DNA of 56,828 nucleotides from an uncultured Bacteroidales bacterium (GTDB lineage: Bacteria; Bacteroidota; Bacteroidia; Bacteroidales; FEN-979). Shown piece by piece: positions 44,892 through 54,059 of this stretch (positions are counted from its first letter, which is position 1; every line of letters begins with the position of its first letter). Position numbers and translations under genes: made by a program. The notes under the pieces are model-generated. The model made no database searches. It worked only from the letters and a program-made list of their open reading frames with translations, and had not been told where the DNA came from. Location: the NCBI GenBank assembly GCA_903828645.1, contig CAIKNA010000343.1:1-56828 (forward strand). The letters are read 5' to 3'.

Positions 44892-46718
44892 ATGAGAAAT
44901 CTTTTTATTTTATTTTTCCTGTTCCTGATTTCGGGAATGCCCGTATTCTCCCAGGTGGCCATCAACACCGACGGCTCATTGCATGACACTTCGGCGATGC
45001 TGGATGTTAAAAGTGATTCCCTGGGAATGCTGATGCCAAGGATGACCATGCAGCAGCGGGATCTGATTCTCCTCCCCGCCACCGGGCTGATGATCTTTCA
45101 AACCGATTCCAATCCCGGTTTTTATTACAATGCCGGCACACCGGGTGCACCAATCTGGTCCAATATTGGCAATACCGGTTCGCAATGGCTTTTAACGGGC
45201 AACAGCGGCACAGACCCTGCTGCAAACTTTATCGGGACCACCGATGGTTCACCCCTGACCTTCAGGGTAAATAACGAACTTGCAGGCCGGATAGAAATTG
45301 CCCTCCAGAACACCTCGATCGGTTACCAGTCGCTAAACGCCAATACAACCGGGATAAACAATGTTGCCAGTGGCTTCCAGGCACTTTATTCCAATACCAG
45401 CGGGGTTGAAAATACGGCAAACGGCTTCCAGTCACTGTATCATAACACAACGGGAAACGGCAATACGGCAAATGGGATCGTCGCACTCTATTCAAACACA
45501 ACGGGAACAGGCAACACGGGAATCGGTTATGCCGCATTGAATGCCAACACGACCGCCAATGGCAACACGGCCATCGGTGACCAGGCGCTTGCTGTCAACA
45601 CAACCGGCGACCAGAACACATCCTGCGGATGGAAGGCGCTCAACGCCAACACTACGGGATATGGCAATTCTGCCCTGGGAGTCAGGGCGCTTCTTAACAA
45701 TACCACCGGGCACCTAAACACAGCAACAGGAACCGATGCACTCTATGCCAATACCTCCGGAGTTGTTAATGTAGCCGATGGAGCAGAGGCATTGTTGTCA
45801 AATACGACCGGAGAGGGGAACGTGGCGATTGGAGCCAGTGCGTTGAATAAAAATACTACCGGAAACAGCAATACTGCCACGGGAATGCAGGCATTGCAAT
45901 TTAATATCTTCGGGTTCGGTAATGTTGCCGATGGAAACGAAGCATTGATGTACAACCTGGGAGGATACAATAATGTGGCAAACGGGTTCGAAACCTTACA
46001 CAGCAATACCACAGGGGGGAATAATGTTGCCGACGGAGCATATGCGCTTTTATCAAATCTGTCAGGAAATAACAATGTTGCCTGCGGATATGATGCGCTT
46101 GAACTTAATGTTACAGGCGATAACAATATAGCCATTGGTAATGCATCTGGTACGACTGGCAGTTTCTTCAACACCATCAGCATTGGTAATTACGGCTGGC
46201 TGAATGCCGCCTCGAACCAGGCATTCATCGGCAATGCAAGTACGGGTTGGATCGGGGGCTGGGTGGGCTGGAGCACCTATTCGGATGCCAGGATTAAAAA
46301 CGATATCCGGGAGGATGTGAAAGGGATTGATTTCATCAACCGCCTGCGACCGGTAACCTACCACCGGAGCATCAAAGCCATGGCTGAACTTACGGGAAAC
46401 AAGGAAACCGATGACTTTCCCGGTAAATATGATGTGGAACAGGTTAAATACAGCGGTTTCCTGGCACAGGAAGTTGAGCAGGCAGCCAAAGAATCGGGAT
46501 ATGATTTCAGCGGTATCAAAGCCCCGGCAAACAGCAAAGAGCTGTATTCGCTGAGTTATGAGCAGTTCGTGGTTCCGCTGGTCAAGGCAGTGCAGGAGCT
46601 GAATGCAAAAAATGATGCGCTGAGACTGGCAAACGAATCCCAGGAAAAAACGAACGAAGACTTGAAACTGCAGATTTCACAGTTAATGCAAAGGATCGAA
46701 AAATTAGAAAGTAAATAA
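44892..46718 (+). CDS. Repeat-rich secreted tail-fibre-like protein with S74 chaperone domain
   Basis: 608 residues from MRNLFILFFLFLISGMPVFS, a signal peptide. The head domain AINTDGSLHDTSAMLDVKSD...MLMPRMT is shared with the three proteins at 51609-56522. Residues about 140-430 are some 18 tandem repeats of 16 residues (pattern NTTGxxNTAxGxxALxx), the beta-helical type seen in YadA-like heads and tail fibres. An intramolecular-chaperone (peptidase S74) domain begins around YSDARIKNDIRED, with S464-D465 at the expected self-cleavage site. A coiled coil ends the protein. Trimeric surface fibre is inferred; no phage genes are nearby. Confidence 0.85.
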   Translation: MRNLFILFFLFLISGMPVFSQVAINTDGSLHDTSAMLDVKSDSLGMLMPRMTMQQRDLILLPATGLMIFQTDSNPGFYYNAGTPGAPIWSNIGNTGSQWLLTGNSGTDPAANFIGTTDGSPLTFRVNNELAGRIEIALQNTSIGYQSLNANTTGINNVASGFQALYSNTSGVENTANGFQSLYHNTTGNGNTANGIVALYSNTTGTGNTGIGYAALNANTTANGNTAIGDQALAVNTTGDQNTSCGWKALNANTTGYGNSALGVRALLNNTTGHLNTATGTDALYANTSGVVNVADGAEALLSNTTGEGNVAIGASALNKNTTGNSNTATGMQALQFNIFGFGNVADGNEALMYNLGGYNNVANGFETLHSNTTGGNNVADGAYALLSNLSGNNNVACGYDALELNVTGDNNIAIGNASGTTGSFFNTISIGNYGWLNAASNQAFIGNASTGWIGGWVGWSTYSDARIKNDIREDVKGIDFINRLRPVTYHRSIKAMAELTGNKETDDFPGKYDVEQVKYSGFLAQEVEQAAKESGYDFSGIKAPANSKELYSLSYEQFVVPLVKAVQELNAKNDALRLANESQEKTNEDLKLQISQLMQRIEKLESK

Positions 46719-46804
46719 AATAGAAAGACTTTGCATTCATCTCTTTTTTCATGCCAGGTAACATCAGGAGCAGACCAAACCATGGCGAGGAGTACGATTG
46801 TTCC

Positions 46805-46837
46805 TAATCGTAAATCGTAAATCGTAAATCGTAAATC
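46805..46837. repeat. AATCGTA heptamer array upstream of manC
   Basis: Four to five tandem copies of the inverted ATTTACG word, ending 9 bp before the manC -7 element, where a -33 element should be. Confidence 0.8.
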
Positions 46838-46845
46838 TTTTTGCT

Positions 46846-46853
46846 TATGTTTG
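46846..46853 (+). promoter_or_regulatory. -7 element of manC
   Basis: TATGTTTG, exact TAnnTTTG match 23 nt before the ATG at 46876. The -33 region is occupied by the heptamer array. Confidence 0.55.
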
Positions 46854-46875
46854 TATAAATTTAAACCCTACTGAC

Positions 46876-47979
46876 ATGGCAAGGTCAAAACACAATTTCT
46901 GCGTGATCATGGCCGGTGGTATCGGCGCACGGTTCTGGCCCATGAGCCGTACAAGCCACCCCAAACAATTCATCGATATCCTGGGAACGGGGGAAACGCT
47001 GATCCAGCAGACTTATAAACGGTTCAAACGCATCTGTCCGAAAGAGAACATCTACATTGTCACCAATGAGATTTACAAAACCCTGGTCCAGACGCAAATC
47101 CCGGAGATCACCAGCCAGCAGATCCTGATGGAGCCATCGCGCCGCAACACCGCTCCCTGCGTTGCCTATGCCAATTATTGCATCCTTGAACGCGATCCAA
47201 ATGCCCGCATCGTGGTAGCACCTTCCGATCATATCATTCTCAAGGAGGAGATCTTCCTGCAGAATGTTGAATCGGCCCTGGAGGCTGCCACGGAACACGA
47301 CTGGCTGCTCACCCTCGGCATCCGCCCCAGCAGGCCCGACACCGGCTACGGCTACATCCAGTATGTGGATGGAAAAAAACATGTTTACCCAAAAGAGAAG
47401 CAGATCAGGAAGGTGAAGACCTTCACAGAAAAACCCAACCTGGAACTCGCACAGACATTTCTTCAGTGCGGTGATTTCCTTTGGAATGCCGGAATATTTA
47501 TCTGGTCGCTGAAGAGCATCATGAAAGCCTTCGAACAATACCTTCCGGATGTGGACGGCCTCTTCAAACTGGGAGTGGGGAAATATGGAACCAAAGATGA
47601 AAAAGCGTTCATTGCCTCTACTTACACCGTATGCAAAAGCATCTCCATCGACTACGGCGTCATGGAAAATGCCGATAACGTTTATGTGCTGGCCGCCGAC
47701 TTCGGCTGGTCCGACCTTGGTACCTGGGGTTCACTCTATGAAAACCGGACCAGGGATAAAAAGGGGAATACGGTGGTTGGAAAACACGTGATGCTGTACG
47801 ATTCCTCCAACTGCATTATTAACATGCCAAAAGATAAAGTTGCGGTTCTGCAGGGACTCAACGATTACATTGTCGTTGAGTCGGAAAATGTTCTCTTGGT
47901 TTGCCGTAAAACAGACGAGCAGCAAATAAGGCAGTTTGTCAACGATGTGATGCTCGAAAAAGGGGAGAAATACGTTTGA
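46876..47979 (+). CDS. manC: Mannose-1-phosphate guanylyltransferase
   Basis: 367 residues, the GMP-only length. Makes GDP-mannose for surface glycans. The nucleotidyltransferase start is CVIMAGGIGARFWPMSRTSHPKQFIDI, followed by MEPSRRNTAPCVAYANY, VAPSDHIIL, RPDTGYGYIQY, FTEKPN and FLWNAGIFIW. No PMI (cupin) domain follows, so isomerisation is done by another protein. Confidence 0.95.
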   Translation: MARSKHNFCVIMAGGIGARFWPMSRTSHPKQFIDILGTGETLIQQTYKRFKRICPKENIYIVTNEIYKTLVQTQIPEITSQQILMEPSRRNTAPCVAYANYCILERDPNARIVVAPSDHIILKEEIFLQNVESALEAATEHDWLLTLGIRPSRPDTGYGYIQYVDGKKHVYPKEKQIRKVKTFTEKPNLELAQTFLQCGDFLWNAGIFIWSLKSIMKAFEQYLPDVDGLFKLGVGKYGTKDEKAFIASTYTVCKSISIDYGVMENADNVYVLAADFGWSDLGTWGSLYENRTRDKKGNTVVGKHVMLYDSSNCIINMPKDKVAVLQGLNDYIVVESENVLLVCRKTDEQQIRQFVNDVMLEKGEKYV

Positions 47980-48106
47980 TCCTGCTTCCTTTGTGAATTC
48001 TCCGGTTATCATCGAAAATCCCATACCTTTGATAACCAGATGAAAATATATTTCATCCTTTACCGTTAACTAATAAATATTACCACGATCAAATAAATGC
48101 GAACCG

Positions 48107-48150
48107 AATTTGCATTTTGTTTTTGCATTTTGATTTTTGCATTTTTTTAT
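48107..48150. repeat. 13-bp direct repeats (TTTGCATTTTG), three copies
   Basis: Three TTTTGCATTTT blocks spaced 13 bp apart in the 218-bp spacer between manC and the kinase gene. No perfect TAnnTTTG is seen there. Confidence 0.65.
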
Positions 48151-48197
48151 CCCGGTGACCGAATTTTTAACAATTTCTCTGTAATTAACATCAGCCG

Positions 48198-49700
48198 GTG
48201 GACATATACCTCAGAAAAAGACGATGGAAGCTGTTTCTTTTTGCAGCCGCACTGCTCATCGTAGCCGCATCGCTCTATTACACCAACATCCTGGTCACCG
48301 AGATCAGAAAGGATGAACGCAAGAATGTGGAGATATGGGCCGATGCCATCCATCAGAAGGCCGACCTTGTAAATTATACCAACAATCTTTTTGAACAACT
48401 CAAGTCGGAAGAGCGGAAAAGGGTTTCGATTGTAGCCGAGGCCCAGCGTCGCATTCTTACGGCTACCTCGAATGAGGACCTGAACTTTTTTCTCAGCATC
48501 ATCGGCGAAAACACTACCATCCCGGTAATTGTGACCGACGAATCGGGCAGGATCATGACCTCCCGCAACACAAACCTGGGCGACTCGGTAAAAGTACTCG
48601 AAGGAGGTCTCAAACAGGAATTTTCAGCTTACCCGCCCATCGTTGTAAAATACCTTTTTAACACGAAAATCTATCTTTATTACAAGGATTCCAACATCTT
48701 TGCCAAGCTGAAGACGGTGCTTGACGACCTGATCCGTTCATTTTTCTCTGAAGTGGTTATCAATTCCGCCTCCGTTCCGGTGATCATCACCGACAGTACC
48801 GGCCGGAACGTTTACCAGTCGGGAAACATCCCCGAAAACAAACTTCATGATAAAACCTGGGTGGCGAATACCCTTAAATCGATGGCTTCGCAAAATACCC
48901 CTATCAGGATCGACCTGGCTGATACCGGTGTGCACTTTATTTTTTACCAGGATTCATTTCTGCTCACGCAACTGAAGTATTATCCTGTCGTACAACTGGG
49001 GGTCATTTTTGTTTTCCTGCTGATCGCCTACCTCCTTTTCAGTTATGCGCGCAAGTCGGAGCAGAACCAGGTGTGGGTGGGGCTGGCAAAGGAGACCGCT
49101 CATCAGCTCGGTACCCCGCTTTCGTCGATGGTGGCCTGGATGGAACTTTTAAAATTAAAGGGGCTCGACGAAGAGACCATCCGCGAAATTGAGAAGGATG
49201 TTCAGCGGCTGGAGACCATTACCGACCGGTTCTCCAAGATCGGCTCGGCGACCAGGCTCGAAAAGACCAACATCGTTGCCGTGGTATACGATACGGTCGG
49301 GTATATCCGCTCGAGGATCTCCGCAAAGGTTACTTTCGATATCAAGCCCGGACCGGAACAGGAGATTATCATCCCCCTGAATCTTCATCTTTTTGAATGG
49401 GTCATTGAAAACCTGTGTAAAAACGCCGTGGATGCCATGGAGGGAAATGGCAATGTGAACATTGAAATTACCGATGACATTGACCACATCCACATTGATG
49501 TAGGCGATACCGGCAAGGGGATCCCGAAATCGCGGTTCAAAACCATCTTCAGGCCCGGGTATACCAGCAAGGCCCGCGGATGGGGGCTTGGACTGACCCT
49601 GACCAAGCGTATCGTCGAGAATTATCATTCCGGCAAGATCTTTGTAAAATCTTCGACCCTCAACAAGGGAACCACGTTCCGCATCATCCTGAAAAAATAG
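48198..49700 (+). CDS. Membrane sensor histidine kinase
   Basis: 500 residues from a GTG start (MDIYLRKRRWKLFLFAAALL). Two membrane helices at about 12-32 and 263-283 enclose a ~230-residue sensor. The H-box KETAHQLGTPLSSMVAW has H302. HATPase parts are ENLCKNAVDAMEG (N box), VGDTGKGIPKS (G1) and RGWGLGLTLTKRIV (G2). HQLGTP in place of the usual HELRTP places it in a Bacteroidota HisKA subfamily. No receiver gene is adjacent; hemW follows after 4 bp. Confidence 0.92.
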   Translation: MDIYLRKRRWKLFLFAAALLIVAASLYYTNILVTEIRKDERKNVEIWADAIHQKADLVNYTNNLFEQLKSEERKRVSIVAEAQRRILTATSNEDLNFFLSIIGENTTIPVIVTDESGRIMTSRNTNLGDSVKVLEGGLKQEFSAYPPIVVKYLFNTKIYLYYKDSNIFAKLKTVLDDLIRSFFSEVVINSASVPVIITDSTGRNVYQSGNIPENKLHDKTWVANTLKSMASQNTPIRIDLADTGVHFIFYQDSFLLTQLKYYPVVQLGVIFVFLLIAYLLFSYARKSEQNQVWVGLAKETAHQLGTPLSSMVAWMELLKLKGLDEETIREIEKDVQRLETITDRFSKIGSATRLEKTNIVAVVYDTVGYIRSRISAKVTFDIKPGPEQEIIIPLNLHLFEWVIENLCKNAVDAMEGNGNVNIEITDDIDHIHIDVGDTGKGIPKSRFKTIFRPGYTSKARGWGLGLTLTKRIVENYHSGKIFVKSSTLNKGTTFRIILKK

Positions 49701-49704
49701 CCTC

Positions 49705-50859
49705 TTGGCCGGAATTTACATCCATATCCCTTTTTGCAGGCGTAAATGCCACTACTGCAACTTCTTTTCACTGGCCTCCGGCAAGCTGAAAGAACCATTC
49801 CTCCCCACCCTTAAAAAAGAGATCGCGCTCACCCGTGAATACCTGGCGGGAGAACCCGTGAACACAATCTATTTCGGAGGGGGAACCCCGTCGCTTTACC
49901 GGCCGGGGGAGTTGCAGGAGGTGATGGAGCTCCTTACCCCCGCCCCCGGCCCCTCCCCCAGGGGGGAGGGGAGTGTGCTTAGTGAGGTTACGATAGAATT
50001 GAATCCTGATGATGTGACGGAGGAGTTTGTGGCGGAACTTAAGCAGACCTGGTTCAACCGGTTCAGCCTGGGGGTGCAGTCGTTTTCGGATGAGGATCTG
50101 ATATACCTCAACAGGTCGCATACAGCCGGCCAGGCGCTCCGTGCTGTGAAACTCCTCCATGAAGCGGGTTACGAAAATATCAGCATCGACCTGATCTATG
50201 GCATTCCGTCTGTCGCTCCCGGCATATGGCAGCAAAATCTTGAAACCGCATTTTCACTCGATGTTCCGCATATTTCGGCCTATGCCCTGACGGTTGAACC
50301 GGGAACCCCGCTGGCCTGGATGATCGGCAAACAGAAATCGCCTCCTGTTTGCGATGAATTGCAGGCGGATCAGTTCAGGATGCTGGTGGAAAAAACGAGG
50401 GAACATGGTTACCTGCAGTATGAAATTTCTAACTTCTGCAAACCGGGGCACCATGCCATCCACAATACCAGCTACTGGAACGGGATCTCCTACCTCGGGC
50501 TCGGCCCTTCGGCGCATAGCTACAACGGCACATCCAGGCGGTGGAATGTTTCAAACCTGTCGAAATACATCGGCTGCCTGAACAACAGCGAATGCATTTA
50601 CGAGGAGGAGCAACTGACCTCCACACAGAAATACAATGAATACGTGATGACCTCGCTTCGAACCATGTGGGGATGCGACGGGAAAAAAATAATTTTAGAT
50701 TTTGGATTTACGATTTACGATTTTTTCAGAAAAAATGCGTTGCCCATGATCGGGAAAGGATGGCTCACGGAGATCTCTGGGGTCTGGTTCCTGACGGACG
50801 AGGGGAAGTTTTTTGCCGACGGGATTGCGGCGGAGCTGTTTTATACAATGAAGGAATAA
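49705..50859 (+). CDS. hemW: Radical SAM haem-chaperone HemW (coproporphyrinogen oxidase-like)
   Basis: 384 residues starting at a TTG four bases after the kinase stop; MAGIYIHIPFCRRKCHYCNF has the CxxxCxxC motif at C11, C15 and C18. Further family motifs are YFGGGTPSLY, RFSLGVQSF, SIDLIYGIP and NTSYWNGISYLGLGPSAHSY. HemW proteins deliver haem to target enzymes rather than oxidising coproporphyrinogen. Two in-frame repeat insertions stand out: residues 78-93 (TPAPGPSPRGEGS) and about 329-341 (ILDFGFTIYDFF). Confidence 0.93.
   Translation: MAGIYIHIPFCRRKCHYCNFFSLASGKLKEPFLPTLKKEIALTREYLAGEPVNTIYFGGGTPSLYRPGELQEVMELLTPAPGPSPRGEGSVLSEVTIELNPDDVTEEFVAELKQTWFNRFSLGVQSFSDEDLIYLNRSHTAGQALRAVKLLHEAGYENISIDLIYGIPSVAPGIWQQNLETAFSLDVPHISAYALTVEPGTPLAWMIGKQKSPPVCDELQADQFRMLVEKTREHGYLQYEISNFCKPGHHAIHNTSYWNGISYLGLGPSAHSYNGTSRRWNVSNLSKYIGCLNNSECIYEEEQLTSTQKYNEYVMTSLRTMWGCDGKKIILDFGFTIYDFFRKNALPMIGKGWLTEISGVWFLTDEGKFFADGIAAELFYTMKE
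49935..49974. repeat. In-frame GC-rich palindromic insertion inside hemW
   Basis: Contains a 10-bp stem, CCCCTCCCCC at 49951-49960 region pairing with GGGGGAGGGG, with a short loop. It encodes TPAPGPSPRGEG. The GC content is far above that of the flanking hemW sequence. Confidence 0.8.
50691..50727. repeat. In-frame ATTTACG heptamers inside hemW
   Basis: ATTTTAGATTTTGG followed by two ATTTACG copies, the same degenerate-plus-perfect order as 26549-26576 in the atp spacer. It encodes ILDFGFTIYDFF. Confidence 0.75.
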
Positions 50860-51608
50860 ATTTCACTGACGTTATAACATCAGTTGGATATTTGCTGCGG
50901 TTACATCATAGCTACCTGATAGCTACTCCATAGCTACAGGTTAACACCGGCTTGCTAGGGGGATAAAGGGTTCTATGATCCGGGACGATAGGAGGAACAA
51001 GGGTGATTGATCGAAGGGATCATGTAAAGCGATTGTATTTCTGCCTGTTAAGTTCATAAATTGGGAAGATGCAGTTGTACTATTTTAATTGATGCCTGTG
51101 ATTGTCCAGGCAGGCGGCAGGTTATCGCCGTTGACGTTTTAGGCTGGCCGGCATCAGGCATGACTTAGAATGAGGTTCCTGGGGATTTGACCAAAATATC
51201 TCAATCCGGGTGATCACTTCGCGGCTGAATGCCTCCCAGGGATAAATTTTTGCTTGCTGGTATGATTGCGATCGATCAATTTTTATGGGTTTAATGTCAA
51301 CAATTTCCGGGTAATATTTCTTTTTTTTACAGGAATTATTCCTTTTTTTTTTCCGGATTATAACGGCCGGTAACCTTTCCGCATTCCTTGTTATCAATCT
51401 ATCTTTGAACCTGCCTTGGTTTGTTGCCGCATTATCATCAGTTAACTGGTTGAAAACTGCCTTCCAACCATCGTAAAGATTCCTGTTTCACCGGCAGTTG
51501 GATATGATGGAAAGTCGTCTGTGTTATTTTCCAAACGTAAAGAAATTTACAGTCTTTTGCTTTCTGATTTTGTGAATAGCTTATGCACCAATAATAACAG
51601 TGTTTATC
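50860..51608. other. 749-bp spacer without a recognisable gene
   Basis: It contains three 11-bp direct repeats (50907-50939), a near-palindrome around 50868-50887, and AT-rich stretches with homopolymer T runs near 51320-51350. The open frames (for example on the minus strand at 51122-51397) give basic, low-complexity products with no recognised family. No TAnnTTTG promoter was found for the gene at 51609. Confidence 0.5.
50907..50939. repeat. 11-bp direct repeats (ATAGCTAC core), three copies
   Basis: CATAGCTACCT, GATAGCTACTC and CATAGCTACAG in tandem, followed by GTTAACACC. Same 11-bp spacing as the array at 44681. Confidence 0.75.
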
Positions 51609-52811
51609 ATGAAAAAAAAACTGTCTTTTCCCGTTTTCTTTGTCTGGTTTTTCCTGATGACAGCCATTCATGCCTTTCCCCAGACCGCCATCAACAATGA
51701 TGGCAGCCTGCCTGATCCTTCGGCCGGGCTAGATATGAAATTTTCAACCAAGGGATTTTTACCACCCAGGATGACCTATGCTCAGGTGATCGCCATCACC
51801 AATCCTGTGTCTGGACTATACTTATTCTGCACCGATTGCGGACCAACCTCTACCGGCTCCCTGGTCATGTTTATGAACGGAGCCTGGTATATGCTCAACA
51901 GTGATTGTTTAACTACCCCTTCTGCGCCTGTTGCCGGGAATTCGGTACCATCATTAACCCAGATCACCTGGAACTGGAATACCGTTTATGGCGCCATTGG
52001 TTATAAATGGAATACGGTAAATAACTTTGCAACAGCCATAGAAATGGGTTCAGCTACAACAAAAATGGAAACAGGTTTGACCTGTGGCACCCCCTATATT
52101 CGCTATGTATGGGCCTATAATAGTTGCGGAAATTCACAACCCGTGGTTCTGTCCCATTCAACCTTGACCTGCGTGACCTGCCTGCCTATTACGGATCCCC
52201 GTGACGGAAAAAATTATAACACTGTATTGATCGGTACTCAATGCTGGATGGCCCAGAACCTGAATGTAGGTACCCGGATAAACGGATCGGTGAACCAAAC
52301 AAATAACGGGACAGTTGAAAAGCACTGTTACAGTGATAATGAAGCCAATTGTACGATTTATGGAGGACTGTATCAATGGAATGAAATGATGAATTATACA
52401 ACGTCAAGCAATTCAAATCCAAGTGGCCGGCAAGGTATATGTCCAGCCGGCTGGCATGTACCTTCAGACGCAGAATGGTGCCAGATGGAAATATTCCTGG
52501 ATCCTACTGTGATTTGCACGAATTCCGGCAATCTTGGTACAAATATAGGCGGAATGCTAAAGGAAACAGGGACGACTCATTGGTCAAGTCCGAATACCGG
52601 TGCAACCAATAGCAGTGGGTTCATGGCATTGCCAGGTGGATACAGAAGTGGTGGGTTCTCATACCTCACTACAGGCGCAGATTTCTGGACCACCACCGAA
52701 TATACAACTTCCAATGGCTATGACTACTTCCTGGGCTATGGCAGTTCACAGATTACGAAGTCCATCGATCCCAAGACCGATTCTTATTCATGTCGGTGCG
52801 TAAAGGATTAA
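51609..52811 (+). CDS. Secreted protein: INTDGS head, one fibronectin-like repeat, Fib_succ_major domain
   Basis: About 400 residues. ATG at 51609 (GTG at 51600 ignored); signal peptide MKKKLSFPVFFVWFFLMTAI. Head: AINNDGSLPDPSAGLDMKFSTKGFLPPRMT. One fibronectin-like repeat (PVAGNSVPSLTQITWNWNTVYGAIGYKWNT...YVWAYNSCG). From about residue 195 a Fibrobacter succinogenes major paralogous domain: DPRDGKNYNTVLIGTQCWMAQNL, CPAGWHVPSDAEWCQME, GGYRSGGF, FWTTTEYT, and the end SYSCRCVKD. C-type-lectin-like fold is expected. No T9SS tail. First of three tandem paralogues. Confidence 0.88.
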   Translation: MKKKLSFPVFFVWFFLMTAIHAFPQTAINNDGSLPDPSAGLDMKFSTKGFLPPRMTYAQVIAITNPVSGLYLFCTDCGPTSTGSLVMFMNGAWYMLNSDCLTTPSAPVAGNSVPSLTQITWNWNTVYGAIGYKWNTVNNFATAIEMGSATTKMETGLTCGTPYIRYVWAYNSCGNSQPVVLSHSTLTCVTCLPITDPRDGKNYNTVLIGTQCWMAQNLNVGTRINGSVNQTNNGTVEKHCYSDNEANCTIYGGLYQWNEMMNYTTSSNSNPSGRQGICPAGWHVPSDAEWCQMEIFLDPTVICTNSGNLGTNIGGMLKETGTTHWSSPNTGATNSSGFMALPGGYRSGGFSYLTTGADFWTTTEYTTSNGYDYFLGYGSSQITKSIDPKTDSYSCRCVKD

Positions 52812-52828
52812 TTTTCAACATAAAAATC

Positions 52829-54013
52829 ATGTATAAAATGGGAAAGTCATCCATTATTTTCATTGCCTTATTATTGATCGGGAACCAGCTTCATTCACAG
52901 GTCAGCATCAATACCGATGGGAGTCAGCCGGATCCTTCGGCAGGAGTAGAGGTGAAATTCAACAACAGAGGGATTCTTCCACCCCGCATGACGAATGCGG
53001 AGATGAGCACCATTGCCAACCCTGCCAATGGGTTGATGGTTTACTGTACTGATTGCGGGGCAACCGGGACCGGTGCGATGATGATGTTTAAAGGTGGTAG
53101 TTGGATTGCAATGAATGTCAACTGCATCAATCCTGCAACACCTTTTGCAGGTACAAATGTGCCATCATTGACACAGATCATATGGAACTGGAACCCGGTT
53201 GCCGGTGCAAACGGATATAAATGGAATACGATAAATAATTATTCAACAGCCATCGATATGATTTCCGCCACTGCAATGACTGAAACAGGTTTGACCTGTG
53301 GTAAACCCTATACTCGTTACGTCTGGGCCTATAACGGCTGCGGGTTTTCCACGCCGATATCTCTTTTTCAAATGACTTCTGCCTGTCCATTCGTTTGTGA
53401 TTCTTCATTCACAATTTTCCATATGACATCCGGAGGTGTTGCACCCGTTAGTAAATTGGTTACTTATGGCACGGTGACCAATATCCCAGGCGCGACTACC
53501 AAATGCTGGATTACGAGTAACCTTGGTGCCGACCATCAGGCAACTGCAGTTAGCGATGCTACCGAAACCTCGGCAGGCTGGTATTGGCAATTTAACCGCA
53601 AACAGGGGTATAAACTTGCTGATGATGGTACGACCAGAACACCCAATACTACTTGGATATACCCTATAAGTGAAACTTCTGACTGGATAACAGCCAATGA
53701 CCCGTGCAACATCGAGTTAGGCACCACATGGCGTTTACCAACTTATACGGAGTGGTATAATGTTGACAATACCGGCGGCTGGACCACGTGGACCGGCCCG
53801 TGGGGTTCTGGCTTGAAACTACATGCTGCCGGGGGCCTGGACGCCAACTATGGTTCGCTGTATGGGAGTCGCGGCTTGGCCGGCCAGTACTGGAGTAGTA
53901 CGCAGGGCGGTCCCACTGGCAGCTCGTACCTGTCCTTCAGCATTAATCACAGCTACGCGGACTATCTCAATAAGGCGTTCGGTATGTCCGTCCGCTGCGT
54001 CAGAGACTTTTGA
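52829..54013 (+). CDS. Secreted paralogue 2: INTDGS head, one repeat, lectin-like tail
   Basis: 394 residues from MYKMGKSSIIFIALLLIGNQ, 17 bp after the previous stop (ATG 52790 would overlap and has no signal peptide). Head: SINTDGSQPDPSAGVEVKFNNRGILPPRMT. One repeat ending YVWAYNGCGF. The tail (CWITSNLGADHQATAV...WYWQFNRKQGYK...WRLPTYTEWYNVDNTGGW...YWSSTQ...MSVRCVRDF) is a divergent Fib_succ_major/lectin-like domain, more like paralogue 3 than paralogue 1. The final 40 residues differ strongly from paralogue 3 while the framework is kept. Confidence 0.82.
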   Translation: MYKMGKSSIIFIALLLIGNQLHSQVSINTDGSQPDPSAGVEVKFNNRGILPPRMTNAEMSTIANPANGLMVYCTDCGATGTGAMMMFKGGSWIAMNVNCINPATPFAGTNVPSLTQIIWNWNPVAGANGYKWNTINNYSTAIDMISATAMTETGLTCGKPYTRYVWAYNGCGFSTPISLFQMTSACPFVCDSSFTIFHMTSGGVAPVSKLVTYGTVTNIPGATTKCWITSNLGADHQATAVSDATETSAGWYWQFNRKQGYKLADDGTTRTPNTTWIYPISETSDWITANDPCNIELGTTWRLPTYTEWYNVDNTGGWTTWTGPWGSGLKLHAAGGLDANYGSLYGSRGLAGQYWSSTQGGPTGSSYLSFSINHSYADYLNKAFGMSVRCVRDF

Positions 54014-54059
54014 TAGAGGGCTCAGCAAAATGCCAACTCAACAGTAAAACAACTTCAAC

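Noticed and set aside
45743-46183. Minus-strand open frame opposite the fibre repeats
   Set aside because: Long because repeat DNA lacks stops in this frame; mirrors the 48-bp repeat.
50868-50887. Near-palindrome ACTGACGTTATAACATCAGT after hemW as a terminator
   Set aside because: No loop and no T-run; at best a protein-binding site, which cannot be supported further.
51122-51397. Minus-strand open frame in the 749-bp spacer
   Set aside because: Product is basic and low-complexity with no recognised family or promoter; not supported as a gene.
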